A DNA stretch of 64,000 bases from contig WLWT01000001.1 in NCBI GenBank assembly GCA_012103455.1, positions 730,001 through 794,000 of the forward strand. Reading direction: 5' to 3'. The notes beneath the pieces were generated by a model. That model was not told where the DNA came from, did no database searches, and saw only the letters and a list, made by a program, of their open reading frames with translations. Made by a program: the position numbers and the translations under genes. The number at the start of each line of letters is the position of its first letter. The first letter of the stretch is position 1. Origin of the DNA: Gammaproteobacteria bacterium (GTDB lineage Bacteria > Pseudomonadota > Gammaproteobacteria > HK1). This document shows positions 20,220 through 29,444 of this stretch, in pieces.

Positions 20220-22034
20220 ATGAGACGGATGTTAATTTTAGGGGCGATAATGTCTTTTACCGTCGCGCTATATGGTGCGTCTGTAGCCGCGGCTGTAGAC
20301 GCCGGCCGGTTCAACTTTGTCTACGGCGACGTACGGGTGGCCGATGAGAATGGTAAGGTACGGCGGGTCAAACGCGGCGCCAGGCTTCACCAGGGCGACA
20401 CCGTTCGTACCACCCGGCGTGGTACTGCCCAGATAAAACTGGTGGACGGCGCCGCGATCGCGGTCCGGCCCAATTCTGAGCTGCGCATTGATGCCTACAT
20501 CTATCAACGTGAGGGCCAAGAGGATAGGAGCTTTTTTTCACTGCTCGCCGGGACTTTCAGGTCGATTACGGGCAGCATAGGCCGCAGGCAGCGTTCCAAC
20601 TATAGGGTGACCACACTCACTGCCACTATCGGTATTCGCGGCTCCGATGGAGATTTCGGTTATAACCCGGGTTCCGGGTTAACGGCGGTGCGCACTTACT
20701 CTGGCGGCCATTCGTTGACCGCACCGGATGCCGACGGCGTTCCAGTGACAGTGGACATCAACCCTGGGCAAATCGTGGTGGTTCAACCAGGCCAAGGTCC
20801 AACTTACAGTTCCACTTTTCCCTTCTCCACCGGTGTGCCGTCACCCCGTGGTGAAGACCAGGAGGGGGATGGCCAAGACGGCGAGCAAGCAACTGTCGAT
20901 GCGTCCGGTGACGAAGACGAAACCTCCTCCGGTAGCTCGCAAGATCAAGAGCAGCAACAAACCGCTGGCGACAATACAGGAACCGATGGCGACGACTCTT
21001 TGCAGACCGGTGGTGGTTTCGCAGGGCAAGATGGAAGCGATGACGGACTCGGTGACGATGCGGCCACGCGGGCGCTCGGTGACGATGCAGCCACGCGGGC
21101 GCTCAGTAGCGACAGTAACCAATTGGCATCTAACACATTGATTATCGGTGGCGGGCTGCCGGTTGTTACGACACCGATATTGGATTGTCAGGAGGGCAAT
21201 ACCGCCTGTTCGCAGCAAAATCAGGCCGGACCGGGTACGGGTTTAGTGGGGGCTTTTACGTTCGACAATGCGGGAACTACCGATGGCGTTGCCGGTAGTG
21301 TGCGCGTCACCGGCGCTGGCGGCCCCAGTGTCTTCTTAGATGACGATGGTAGTGCGGTCATCATCACCGACCCGGGCGGCACGGGGGGATTCGGTTTTGT
21401 TGCGGACAATGCGCCTTTAATGCTTAATGTCCCGTTCGATATCCCCAACTCCGAAACCGGGGAGATTGTCTCTACCGGAAGATGGGGACTTTGGGGAGGT
21501 GGTTTTCAAGCGGTGGCGGCGGGACAGCCCGTAACGGCCAATAGTGGTTTTCATTTTGCCGTAGCCGATCGATTCACTACGGCCGGCCAGCTAGCGGCGC
21601 AAGCCGGAGTATCGTTTTCCTACACTAAAGTGGGCGGCACCGCGACAAACGAGACCGGTAGTTTCCCTACTCCTGAAACATACGAAGTTGATGTCGTTGG
21701 CAGCTTTACCGGGGATGTATCACTCGGGAGTGTGCTGGTGTCCGTGGGTGCCAATTTCCCTTCAGGTAGCACTGATTGGACTCTCTCGGGAGATGGGACC
21801 GTGGCGGATTTTATCGGTCAAGATGGCATAACGTTGTCGATAGGAGGTTGCACCCCATGTGGTGAATTGACAGCGCCAGGGTCTTCGGGCCCGCCGCGGC
21901 CACCTGAAGCGAGTGGTGTGTTCTTGGGCCCGAACGCGCAAGGTGTGATCACCTCTTTCTCTGCAACCGATGGTTCAAATTCGATTACCGGAACAGCAGT
22001 TGGGGTGCGGTCACCTGATTCAACCCCCAACTAG
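20220..22034 (+). CDS. Exported FecR-domain protein
   Basis: A 604-residue protein with a signal peptide (MLILGAIMSFTVALYGASVAAA) and a FecR domain (about 28-150: GDVRVADENGKVRRVKRGARLHQGDTVRT, AQIKLVDGAAIAVRPNSELRID, RVTTLTATIGIRGSDGDFGY). Residues 205-315 are acidic and Gln/Gly/Asp-rich, with a 27-bp direct repeat giving LGDDAATRA twice. The C-terminal 250 residues are Gly/Thr/Ser-rich and beta-like, containing a CTPC pair. In stand-alone exported FecR proteins the partner is usually unknown; no sigma factor or TonB receptor is adjacent. The ATG at 20220 is chosen over 20178 because the signal peptide then begins MRRMLIL. Confidence 0.85.
   Translation: MRRMLILGAIMSFTVALYGASVAAAVDAGRFNFVYGDVRVADENGKVRRVKRGARLHQGDTVRTTRRGTAQIKLVDGAAIAVRPNSELRIDAYIYQREGQEDRSFFSLLAGTFRSITGSIGRRQRSNYRVTTLTATIGIRGSDGDFGYNPGSGLTAVRTYSGGHSLTAPDADGVPVTVDINPGQIVVVQPGQGPTYSSTFPFSTGVPSPRGEDQEGDGQDGEQATVDASGDEDETSSGSSQDQEQQQTAGDNTGTDGDDSLQTGGGFAGQDGSDDGLGDDAATRALGDDAATRALSSDSNQLASNTLIIGGGLPVVTTPILDCQEGNTACSQQNQAGPGTGLVGAFTFDNAGTTDGVAGSVRVTGAGGPSVFLDDDGSAVIITDPGGTGGFGFVADNAPLMLNVPFDIPNSETGEIVSTGRWGLWGGGFQAVAAGQPVTANSGFHFAVADRFTTAGQLAAQAGVSFSYTKVGGTATNETGSFPTPETYEVDVVGSFTGDVSLGSVLVSVGANFPSGSTDWTLSGDGTVADFIGQDGITLSIGGCTPCGELTAPGSSGPPRPPEASGVFLGPNAQGVITSFSATDGSNSITGTAVGVRSPDSTPN
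21050..21103 (+). repeat. 27-bp tandem duplication in the FecR gene
   Basis: CTCGGTGACGATG followed by CGGCCACGCGGGCG, present twice with one substitution; it encodes LGDDAATRA twice and keeps the frame. Confidence 0.85.
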
Positions 22035-22068
22035 TTCAACCAATCAGCCGGACGTGCAGTGGATTTGG

Positions 22069-22141
22069 TGCCGCAAGAAGGACTCGAACCCTCAACCTAC
22101 GCATTACAAGTGCGTTGCTCTACCAGTTGAGCCATTGCGGC
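22069..22141 (-). tRNA. tRNA-Thr (anticodon UGU)
   Basis: On the minus strand a full cloverleaf: acceptor GCCGCAA/TTGCGGC, D arm GGCTCAACTGGTAGAGC, anticodon arm ACGCA-CTTGTAA-TGCGT with TGT in the loop, and T arm with GGTTCGAGTCC. The discriminator base is A and the CCA end is not encoded. It lies downstream of the FecR gene on the opposite strand. Confidence 0.96.
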
Positions 22142-22289
22142 TTAGAAGCGCAATTCTAGCGCTTCGAGTGAAGTATTCAAACCTCAATTGCTCCCTCAGC
22201 CGGAACCCGAGTGTTAGACAGCTCGCACTGCGCGCCGTATCTCATCTGCCCCGGATCCGGCCCACCGCGGTCTTAGCAATAGACCAGCT

Positions 22290-23057
22290 TCAATAGGCAA
22301 ACTGTTCGTTTAGTATCCGCTCTTCCAGGGCGTGCTCGGCGTCGAACAAAAGCTGTAGCGAAATGTCGTGGGCTTCACTGACAGTAACCTCAGCCACATC
22401 GCGTACCTCCGCCGCGTCCGCCGTGGCGCTGACCGGCCGCTTGAAAGGCTCTTGAATTTCGAAGTGCAAGGTCGCCTCGTTCGGCAGTAACGCGCCGCGC
22501 CAACGCCGCGGACGAAACGGAGAGATAGGGGTCAATGCGAGTATGCCCGCGTTCAACGGCAAGATCGGTCCGTGCGCCGACAGATTGTAGGCGGTGCTGC
22601 CAGCCGGCGTGGCGACCAAAATGCCGTCGCAGATAACCTGCGGCACCCGTTCTTTACCGTCTACCGAGATGCGGATCTTCGATGCTTGGCCTGTTTGACG
22701 ATGTAACGACACCTCGTTGATGGCTAGAGCGTTGTGCGTTGCGCCTGCCCGTTGCACGACTTGCATGCGCAAGGGGTGGATCTGATTAGTGTGGGCAGTG
22801 GTGATCCGCTCGGGCAGGCCATGGAGCTGGTATTCGTTCATCAAAAAACCGACGGTGCCCTGGTTCATGCCGTAGATCGGCAGGGAGCGGCTCATGTTGT
22901 GATGCAGGGTTTCCAACATAAAACCGTCTCCGCCCAGGGCGACGATGACGTTCGCCTCTTCAACCGGATTTTGTCCGTAGTATCCGGTCAGCGCTTCCAG
23001 CGCTTCTTGGGCGCTGTCAGCCTGCGAACCCACAAACGCGATTTTACCCGCATCCAT
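22290..23057 (-). CDS. nadK: NAD kinase
   Basis: A 255-residue NAD kinase, phosphorylating NAD+ to NADP+ in the cytoplasm. Seen: the GGDG motif in [41 protein letters not shown], and the substrate segment [24 protein letters not shown]. It is shorter than the ~290-residue enterobacterial enzyme, and the [11 protein letters not shown] wording resembles the short type common in alphaproteobacteria. The ATG at 23057 is preceded by GGAGG at a rather long 12-bp distance; upstream in-frame codons cross a strong palindrome and are unlikely to be translated. It follows the quorum-sensing genes on the same strand. Confidence 0.93.
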   Translation of the reverse strand: MDAGKIAFVGSQADSAQEALEALTGYYGQNPVEEANVIVALGGDGFMLETLHHNMSRSLPIYGMNQGTVGFLMNEYQLHGLPERITTAHTNQIHPLRMQVVQRAGATHNALAINEVSLHRQTGQASKIRISVDGKERVPQVICDGILVATPAGSTAYNLSAHGPILPLNAGILALTPISPFRPRRWRGALLPNEATLHFEIQEPFKRPVSATADAAEVRDVAEVTVSEAHDISLQLLFDAEHALEERILNEQFAY

Positions 23058-23122
23058 CTTGACGAAGTTCCTCCAAAAAACGGCACATAGCCTAACCTTC
23101 TTGAGGTATGAGCGCACGGCCA

Positions 23123-23154
23123 TGCCCACCGCTCCCAAGTGGGAGCGGTGGGCA
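23123..23154. repeat. Perfect 15-bp inverted repeat with 2-base spacer
   Basis: TGCCCACCGCTCCCA-AG-TGGGAGCGGTGGGCA. It forms a GC-rich hairpin with every base of the arms paired, located between the small gene at 23162-23587 and nadK. There is no T run, so it is not a standard intrinsic terminator. It may be an mRNA-stabilising hairpin or an operator. Confidence 0.85.
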
Positions 23155-23161
23155 GCTAAGC

Positions 23162-23587
23162 CTAAGAACGTACGGACTGTTTGCGAGTGGGTGCGTGATA
23201 CTGAACTATCAGCGGACGCGCCCCGCAGGCGTCGCGTAACGCCGGATAGGATTCGGGACTCTTGGATGCGATGGCGAATATATGGCGCCACCGATCGGCC
23301 TCATCGTCTTCGTTTTGCGCCTCCGTCTTTGGCAGCCCGGCGACGGTGGAGATAAGGCATGGGCCGCCACCTCGCCTAGACGCCACGGCATTGGCTATCC
23401 GTTTTGCCATGGGTGGAGCGATATTCGACGCCAGTAATACCCAGTCGTAAGGATGTGGGGATGTCAAAACGCACTGCTCTGCGTTTATTACCTCGGGGCA
23501 GTGTTCGTATACGAGATCCTGCGGTATGCTCAAATGCCACGCCAGATGGCGGATATGCGGATCGCTGCCGACGAGCAAGAGTCTCAT
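23162..23587 (-). CDS. Small unknown protein coupled to the AHL synthase
   Basis: A 141-residue protein that I do not recognise. It starts [19 protein letters not shown], which is like a small alpha/beta fold, and contains [40 protein letters not shown]; no signal peptide or membrane helix is visible. Its ATG overlaps the stop codon of luxI (TAATG), the arrangement of translational coupling, so it should be made together with the AHL synthase. Codon pattern and length support a real gene. A role in signal handling is only a guess from position. Confidence 0.65.
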   Translation of the reverse strand: MRLLLVGSDPHIRHLAWHLSIPQDLVYEHCPEVINAEQCVLTSPHPYDWVLLASNIAPPMAKRIANAVASRRGGGPCLISTVAGLPKTEAQNEDDEADRWRHIFAIASKSPESYPALRDACGARPLIVQYHAPTRKQSVRS

Positions 23588-24207
23588 TACGCTGCCGCTC
23601 TTCGTGGGGTGGTACTGGTCCCGTTGGGAAATAGTGCCGCCCGGGTCCTTGCGTCCACGATGATTTCACAGGCTACCGTCGATACTTTTCCGATCATCAT
23701 CGCCTGGCCCTCGCCGAGCCGGCGCGTCGGTATCCCTAGACGCTTCAGCAGCCGCTCCATTGCAGTGCTAGTTACCGCCATGTATCGGCCGATACCGTTG
23801 TTTTCCGCGAACTCGACAGCGGACCGCATCAGCGCGACCGATATGGCACCAATGCTTGCTTGAGGATTGTCTCTGTCGCCATCAGCGGTAAAGCGGCTCA
23901 GCTCCCAGATGTTTTCATCCGTCGGTGCTTCTTCGCCTTGCAAGAGTTGCTGAAAGACGTTGCGTAGCATGTACGGCCCGATGGTCGGCAGTATGCGAGT
24001 GCAGCCGCGAATTTTCTTGTTTTCGGTGCGGGCGATGATGTAGATTGGATTTAGCGCGTCAAAGACATCGCGTTCGTATCCGTTGTTGCTGCGCACATCC
24101 CAGCCCAGCCGGTGTGCGAAGACTTCGTCTCTGAGCCTATACATGCCATCCAAGGCATGCCAATCCATTGATGTGTCAGTGGTGCGGCCTGTCATTATCG
24201 TAGTCAT
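23587..24207 (-). CDS. luxI: Acyl-homoserine-lactone synthase (LuxI family)
   Basis: A 206-residue autoinducer synthase, joining an acyl chain from acyl-ACP or acyl-CoA to S-adenosylmethionine to release an N-acyl-homoserine lactone. Conserved family features are visible: the N-terminal MYRLRDEVFAHRLGWDV (Arg, Phe and Trp of the SAM site), ERDVFDALNPIYIIA, RGCTRILPTIGPYML, and NIWELSRFTA (Glu and Arg). The chain length made cannot be read from the sequence. The start follows GGGGAGAAGCGAAA. It lies 177 bp downstream of the cognate-looking luxR on the same strand and overlaps the next gene. Confidence 0.95.
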   Translation of the reverse strand: MTTIMTGRTTDTSMDWHALDGMYRLRDEVFAHRLGWDVRSNNGYERDVFDALNPIYIIARTENKKIRGCTRILPTIGPYMLRNVFQQLLQGEEAPTDENIWELSRFTADGDRDNPQASIGAISVALMRSAVEFAENNGIGRYMAVTSTAMERLLKRLGIPTRRLGEGQAMMIGKVSTVACEIIVDARTRAALFPNGTSTTPRRAAA

Positions 24208-24384
24208 TTTCGCTTCTCCCCGAATTCAGCCTTGTCATGTGGGAGGAGAAGTAGGCGCTGACTAGACGCCGTGTACGACCGTCAGATGTTACAGCCTGTT
24301 GAAATAAACGGCAGAGATTTACGTGCGCGCAGGCGCGCGTTACCGTTATTGCGAGATGAAGGTGATATGAGGAGGGGTGTGTGC

Positions 24385-25140
24385 TCAGGAGCGCCCGAGT
24401 TGAGGCGTGATAAGTTGTTGCGACACCGCCCTGGCGACGGCTTGAGGCCGGTTTACGACTTGGAGTTTTTCCGCCGCGTTTTGCAGATGAAAGATAACCG
24501 TGCGTTCGGAGATATTGAGAATTTGTCCAGTCTCCCAGGCGGTTTTACCTTCCGCTGCCCAGGTCAAACACTCCCGCTCTCTTTGCGTGAGCCGAACTTT
24601 GCCGATGGGGATACTTTTATCGACGACAATGCGTCTTACGGCCTCGTGTACGTAGCCGCTTAACATTTGCCCGATAGCCATGGTTTCGAGTAGATGGCGT
24701 TGGGTGCCGTTGGCATCGCTATCGATCACCAAGCTCAGCATGGCGGATTCACCGAGGCTGCCGTGCACCGGGAAGCTAGCGCCGCCACGCAAACCGTGTT
24801 CCCAGGCCTCGGACATAAATCTGCGTACCTTGCCCGCTTCGCGTCCCTCACCGGGATTGATCTGGTCCCATCTGAGCGGGATCACACGGGTTGTACAATG
24901 GGCCACCGTTGGGTCTATTTGCATGTATCCTTCGGCGTTGTAGTGGCTCCACCACTGAGCCGGAAAGCCGCTAATGATCACGTAATCCGGATTGACAAAT
25001 GACGTAGGGAATCGCGCGCCGTAGATAAAGTGCTCAAAACCCAGACGGTGGCAGATGCTTGAACATAGCTGATGCACGTCCTCCACAGATTGCGCGGAGA
25101 GGCTCTGTTCAATTAAGCCTTCGATTGCCGGTGTGTTCAC
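24385..25140 (-). CDS. luxR: LuxR-type AHL-responsive transcription factor
   Basis: 251 residues with an N-terminal autoinducer-binding domain (about 15-165) and a C-terminal LuxR helix-turn-helix (about 185-250: LTQRERECLTWAAEGKTAWETGQILNISERTVIFHLQNAAEKL). Ligand-pocket residues typical for AHL receptors are visible: the W-x3-Y of WWSHYNAEGY, the DP of MQIDPTV, the W of LRWDQI, and the Gly region HGLRGGASFPVHG. It is directly upstream of luxI on the same strand, so it is the likely receptor. An incomplete dyad CTGAC-N18-GTCAG lies in the luxR-luxI gap, too wide for a standard lux box. Confidence 0.95.
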   Translation of the reverse strand: MNTPAIEGLIEQSLSAQSVEDVHQLCSSICHRLGFEHFIYGARFPTSFVNPDYVIISGFPAQWWSHYNAEGYMQIDPTVAHCTTRVIPLRWDQINPGEGREAGKVRRFMSEAWEHGLRGGASFPVHGSLGESAMLSLVIDSDANGTQRHLLETMAIGQMLSGYVHEAVRRIVVDKSIPIGKVRLTQRERECLTWAAEGKTAWETGQILNISERTVIFHLQNAAEKLQVVNRPQAVARAVSQQLITPQLGRS

Positions 25141-25234
25141 GTGATGAGCAGCCCCTGTTTGGGTGAGGTGTTAGAGATCAGCTCGTGCGATGCAGCAGCC
25201 GAATATACGACATGAGCCGTCTTGGGATTTTATG

Positions 25235-26356
25235 TCATAGCCCCGCAAGCACTTCATGAGTGGGTTTATAGTCGAGGTCCAGCGCTTGCGCCACTTCCGG
25301 TCTGGTGACCTTTCCGCAGTGAACATTGAGACCGTCTGCGAGATGTTCGTCGTCCTTCAAAGCGCTCGCATATCCTTTATTTGCCAGGCTTAGGACGTAT
25401 GGCAAGGTGGCATTGTTCAGCGCATAGGTCGAGGTGCGTGGGACCCCCCCGGGCATGTTGGCGACACAGTAATGAATGACACCATCGACGCTGTAGGTGG
25501 GGGTATCGTGGGTCGTTGGCCTGGATGTTTCACTGCAACCGCCCTGATCTATGGCGACATCGACGATGACCGATCCCGGTTTCATTTCGCGCACCATATC
25601 GGCGCTGATTAAACGCGGGGTAGTGGCCCCGGGAACGAGCACGGCACCGATTACCAAGTCGGCTTGTTTGAGCTGCTTATCGAGCGCATCCCGAGTCGAA
25701 AAAACAGTGTTGGTAGAGCGCCCGAATTGCCGCCAATGAGATTCCAATACCTGTGTATTTTTGTCGAGAATCCACACATCTGCCCCCATTCCGATCGCGA
25801 TGTGCGAGGCGTGTGTTCCGACTACCCCCCCGCCGATGATGACGACGCGGGCTGGCTCCACCCCTGGTACGCCGCCCAGTAGCATACCGATCCCGCCCTG
25901 CGGTTGTTCCAGACAGTGGGCACCGGCTTGTACCGCCATGCGCCCTGCCACTTTGGACATGGGGGCCAGCAGTGGTAGTCCGCCACCGGGCGCCGTCACT
26001 GTCTCGTAAGCGATGCATACGGCGCCACTGGCTATAAGATCATGGGTTTGTACAGGATCGGGGGCTAGGTGCAGATAGGTAAAAAGTATTTGACCTTCGC
26101 GCAGCATGGTCCGCTCTTGGGCCTGCGGTTCTTTGACTTTGACGATCATCTCGGCGCGGGCGAACACCTCACTGGCGGCCCCTACGACGCTGGCGCCTGC
26201 CGCTTCGTAGTCGGCGTCCGTGCAGCCTATGCCGGCGCCGGCGCAGGTTTCGACCATTACCTGATGGCCGTGATGTATAAGCTCTCGCACGCTGCTCGGA
26301 GCAAGGCCTACCCGGTATTCGTGGTTCTTTATTTCTTTGGGAACTCCGATCAACAT
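25235..26356 (-). CDS. ald: Alanine dehydrogenase
   Basis: A 373-residue NAD-dependent alanine dehydrogenase, interconverting L-alanine with pyruvate and ammonia. Seen: MLIGVPKEIKNHEYRVGLAP, the catalytic region VKVKEPQAQE and LFTYLHLAPD, the Rossmann motif VVIIGGGVVGTHASHIAIGMGADV, and VDVAIDQGGCSETSRPTTHDTPTY. The ATG at 26356 has GGAGGAG seven bases ahead. The nearby omega-aminotransferase produces alanine from pyruvate, and this enzyme would regenerate pyruvate, a pairing known from taurine and beta-alanine catabolism. It is followed on the same strand by luxR. Confidence 0.96.
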   Translation of the reverse strand: MLIGVPKEIKNHEYRVGLAPSSVRELIHHGHQVMVETCAGAGIGCTDADYEAAGASVVGAASEVFARAEMIVKVKEPQAQERTMLREGQILFTYLHLAPDPVQTHDLIASGAVCIAYETVTAPGGGLPLLAPMSKVAGRMAVQAGAHCLEQPQGGIGMLLGGVPGVEPARVVIIGGGVVGTHASHIAIGMGADVWILDKNTQVLESHWRQFGRSTNTVFSTRDALDKQLKQADLVIGAVLVPGATTPRLISADMVREMKPGSVIVDVAIDQGGCSETSRPTTHDTPTYSVDGVIHYCVANMPGGVPRTSTYALNNATLPYVLSLANKGYASALKDDEHLADGLNVHCGKVTRPEVAQALDLDYKPTHEVLAGL

Positions 26357-26523
26357 CACTTACTCCTCCGTTGTTTTTCGGCGCCGCTCGTTTTTTGGCT
26401 AGGCCGCTTTTTGAGTGGCGCGAGTGTCGAACTGGATCTACCTTCAGGAAAGGACCAAACGCGCTTGTTCACGGTACCAAGCCTGGGGTTCTCTAGCTAC
26501 CAAGATGAGTGCTGCGAGAACTG

Positions 26524-27993
26524 CTAGAGGAGTTCGTGGGCTAAAACCGCTAGAGCGCTGATGCCGGCCTCTATGCGGTCGGTGGCGATGGCTGAGAAGC
26601 CGAGCCTGAAACAGTGACGCGGGGCAGGGTTCGCGGCGAAGTGTACCTCTCCCGGTTCGATGAGAATGCTGCGTGCCGCTGCGGCCTGATGGAGTTTGCG
26701 TACATCCAGGGTTTGCGGCCCGTGTACCCAAAATGAACTGCCACCGAAGGTTCTGGAAATCGCGGCGCCGGGCAGGTGCTCATTGAGGGCGGCGCTCATC
26801 ACCTCCCAGCGCCGGCGGTAGGTTAGGCTCAGCCGGCGCACCAGTGAGTCATGATGCCCCAGTGAGAGGAACAACGCGGCGGCTTTGGCGTTGTTAGAGG
26901 GCGGGTAGCGCAGCATAAAGCGCCGCAGGGCGCGGGCTTGTTCGATGACCGTTGGCGGCGCCACCATGAAGCCCAGGCGCAAACCGGGGGCTAGCGTTTT
27001 GGAGAGGCTTCCTACATAGATGACCCGCCCCTGCGTATCCAAGCTCTTCAACGCAGGCGTTGGTGCGCCCAGATAGTTGGTCTCGGACTCATAGTCGTCT
27101 TCGATGATGATGAAGTCGTCTTCACCGGCCCGTTTTAGCAGTTCCATACGCCGTTCCAAGGGCATAGTGACGGTGGTCGGGCATTGATGGGAGGGCGTCA
27201 CGTAGAGGTAGTCGCAGCGCTTGATGCGCTCGTCGATGACAAGACCATCGCCATCTACGGGAATGGGCTCTAGCATGCCCGCATGCATGCGTAGGATGTT
27301 GCGCGCATCGGCGTAACCCGGCTCTTCAATGCCGGTGCGATCACCTGCTCCGATCAGTAAAGCGGCAAGCAGGTACAGCGCTTGCTGGGCGCCCAAAGTG
27401 ACCAGGATTTCCTCCGGTTGCGCCCATACGCCACGCCGGGGCAAAACGCGGGTTTGTAGTTGCTCCACCAGATCAGGGTCGTCGTGATCGATGCGATCGT
27501 TGGCCCAGTTGCGGATGGATGAGACGCTGAGTGCTTGCTTGGAGCATTCCCGCCAGTCGGATATGGGAAAAAGAGCAGGGTCTATCTGTCCATAGACGAA
27601 AGGATAGCGGTAGTGTTGCCAATCCTTTGGCCGCGCTGGACTCGGCCATACGCTGGGGGTCACTTGCAGGCGCGAGTTCCAATCCGGCTCCGCGCCGCTC
27701 GGCGCTTCAGGGTTTCTATGCGGCGCTTTGGCATGGCCCTCCAGCACGCCGCCGTTGACGTAATAGCCGCTTCGCTCCCAGGCTTCCAAGTAGCCTTCAT
27801 CGACCAGGTGTTGATAAGCGATAACGACGGTGTTGCGCGCGACACCGAGTTGGCGCGCCAGTTTGCGGCAACTCGGTAGCGCGCTGCCGGCAGGGATGTG
27901 ACCATCCAAAATGGCCGATACCAACAGCTCACGGATCTGCGCTTGTAGGCCCCCTTGAGCGTGCTCGGGCAATCGGAATAGGTGCTCGCGCAT
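26524..27993 (-). CDS. MocR/GabR-type transcriptional regulator
   Basis: 489 residues: a GntR winged helix (about 12-80: LLVSAILDGHIPAGSALPSCRKLARQ, NTVVIAYQHLVDEGYLEAWERSGYYV) fused to a class I aminotransferase-like domain (about 115-485) with the PLP lysine in IYVGSLSKTLAPGLRLGF and the aspartate region IIIEDDYESETNY. MocR proteins use PLP to sense amino compounds. It is transcribed divergently from the aminotransferase at 28127, 133 bp apart, and should regulate it. TauR, GabR and PdxR are relatives; the exact effector is not readable. Confidence 0.93.
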   Translation of the reverse strand: MREHLFRLPEHAQGGLQAQIRELLVSAILDGHIPAGSALPSCRKLARQLGVARNTVVIAYQHLVDEGYLEAWERSGYYVNGGVLEGHAKAPHRNPEAPSGAEPDWNSRLQVTPSVWPSPARPKDWQHYRYPFVYGQIDPALFPISDWRECSKQALSVSSIRNWANDRIDHDDPDLVEQLQTRVLPRRGVWAQPEEILVTLGAQQALYLLAALLIGAGDRTGIEEPGYADARNILRMHAGMLEPIPVDGDGLVIDERIKRCDYLYVTPSHQCPTTVTMPLERRMELLKRAGEDDFIIIEDDYESETNYLGAPTPALKSLDTQGRVIYVGSLSKTLAPGLRLGFMVAPPTVIEQARALRRFMLRYPPSNNAKAAALFLSLGHHDSLVRRLSLTYRRRWEVMSAALNEHLPGAAISRTFGGSSFWVHGPQTLDVRKLHQAAAARSILIEPGEVHFAANPAPRHCFRLGFSAIATDRIEAGISALAVLAHELL

Positions 27994-28126
27994 TGGCTTA
28001 TAAGAGTTGCAACATCTGGCCCTAACCCGCAGTGTGCTCGAATCCTATCGTATTGAATGGACCACTGGCATATTTTTTACCCGGGTTACACGCCTCCCTA
28101 GCGGGTGCCCCCATTTGAGGAAGACC

Positions 28127-29437
28127 ATGAACTACTCAAGCAATTCTCTGCAAAACCAATGGATGCCATTTACCTCCAACCGCGATTTCAAAGCCGATCC
28201 CCGGCTGATCGTGCGCGGCGAAGGTGTCTATCTTTGGAATCATAAAGGGCAGCGCATTTTGGATGGCTCATCGGGGCTGTTTTGCGTGGCGGCGGGGCAC
28301 GGGCGCAATGAAATCGCCGATGCGGTGCACCGGCAATTACTGGAACTCGACTATTCGGCGCCTTTTCAGCTAGGGCACCCGGCGGCTTTCGAGGTGGCGC
28401 GCCGTGTGGCCGGGCTGACGCCCGATGGCTTAGACCACGTGTTCTTCGCCAATTCCGGCTCCGAAGCGGTCGATACGGCGATGAAGATCGCGCTTGCTTA
28501 TCACTACGCCAAGGGTGAGGGGCAGCGTCAGCGGTTTATCTCCAGAGAGCGCGCTTATCACGGCGTTAATTTCGGCGGCGTCGCGTTGTCGGGGCTGATC
28601 AAAAACCGGGAGGCTTTTGGCGTGGCGCTGCCTAGCGTTGCCCATATGCGTCATACCTGGTTGGTGGAAAACCGCTTTACCCGCGGGCAGCCCAAGACCG
28701 GCGTCGAGCTAGCCGATGATCTGGAGCGCATCGCCATGAATGTCTCGCCGGGGACCGTGGCCGCCTGTTTCGTGGAGCCGGTGGCCGGTTCCACCGGATT
28801 CTTGGTGCCGCCAGTGGGTTATCTGGAGCGCCTGCGCGAGATCTGCGACAAGCACGGAATTTTGCTGGTATTCGACGAGGTCATCTGCGGTTTTGGCCGG
28901 ACCGGTAAGGCGTTCGCGGCGCAGACGTTTGCGGTCAAGCCGGACATCATGACGATGGCCAAAGCGTTGACCAACGGTTGTCAGCCGATGGGGGCGGTGG
29001 CGGTGAGCAGCGAGATCCACGATACCGTCACAGGTGCTGCCCCCGATGGTGCCATCGAGCTGTTCCACGGTTATACCTTCTCCGGTCATCCGGCGGCTTG
29101 CGCGGCCAGCTTGGCGACGCTCGATATCTTCGAGCGGGAAGGATTGTTCGAGCGGGGCGAAGCGCTGTCCGGCTACTTCTTGGATGCTGTGTTTGCGCTT
29201 AGCGATATGGCGGTGATTACGGATATACGCGGTTGCGGCATGATGGCCGCTTTCGACGTGGAGCCGGGCGCTGCGCCGGGCGCCCGCGGTTACGAGATTC
29301 AAAAGCGTCTCTATGAGGCAGGCATGCACGTGAAGTTCACCGGCGATGCAGCGCTGCTGGCGCCGCCGCTCATCACGGAAAAAGAGCACATTGATGAAAT
29401 GTGCACGGTGCTGCGGGAGGTCTTGAGCCAGTACTAA
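28127..29437 (+). CDS. Class III omega-aminotransferase (beta-alanine/taurine:pyruvate type)
   Basis: A 436-residue PLP enzyme. Seen: MPFTSNRDFKADPRLIVRGEGVYLW, FANSGSEAVDTAMKIA, the Tyr-His of RAYHGVNFGG, the LLVFDEVICGFGRTGK aspartate motif, the PLP lysine in IMTMAKALTNGCQPMG, and HGYTFSGHPAACAA. The best family match is omega-amino acid:pyruvate transaminase (beta-alanine, taurine or similar amines, giving alanine). The ATG at 28127 follows GAGGAAGACC; the open frame extends 120 bp upstream, but that part overlaps the divergent promoter region. Together with the MocR regulator and alanine dehydrogenase it forms a coherent amine-degradation set. Confidence 0.93.
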   Translation: MNYSSNSLQNQWMPFTSNRDFKADPRLIVRGEGVYLWNHKGQRILDGSSGLFCVAAGHGRNEIADAVHRQLLELDYSAPFQLGHPAAFEVARRVAGLTPDGLDHVFFANSGSEAVDTAMKIALAYHYAKGEGQRQRFISRERAYHGVNFGGVALSGLIKNREAFGVALPSVAHMRHTWLVENRFTRGQPKTGVELADDLERIAMNVSPGTVAACFVEPVAGSTGFLVPPVGYLERLREICDKHGILLVFDEVICGFGRTGKAFAAQTFAVKPDIMTMAKALTNGCQPMGAVAVSSEIHDTVTGAAPDGAIELFHGYTFSGHPAACAASLATLDIFEREGLFERGEALSGYFLDAVFALSDMAVITDIRGCGMMAAFDVEPGAAPGARGYEIQKRLYEAGMHVKFTGDAALLAPPLITEKEHIDEMCTVLREVLSQY

Positions 29438-29444
29438 TTCAGTA

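Noticed and set aside
24258..24285. Lux box candidate CTGAC-N18-GTCAG between luxR and luxI
   Set aside because: The 28-bp dyad is wider than the usual 18-20 bp box and only five bases per arm match.
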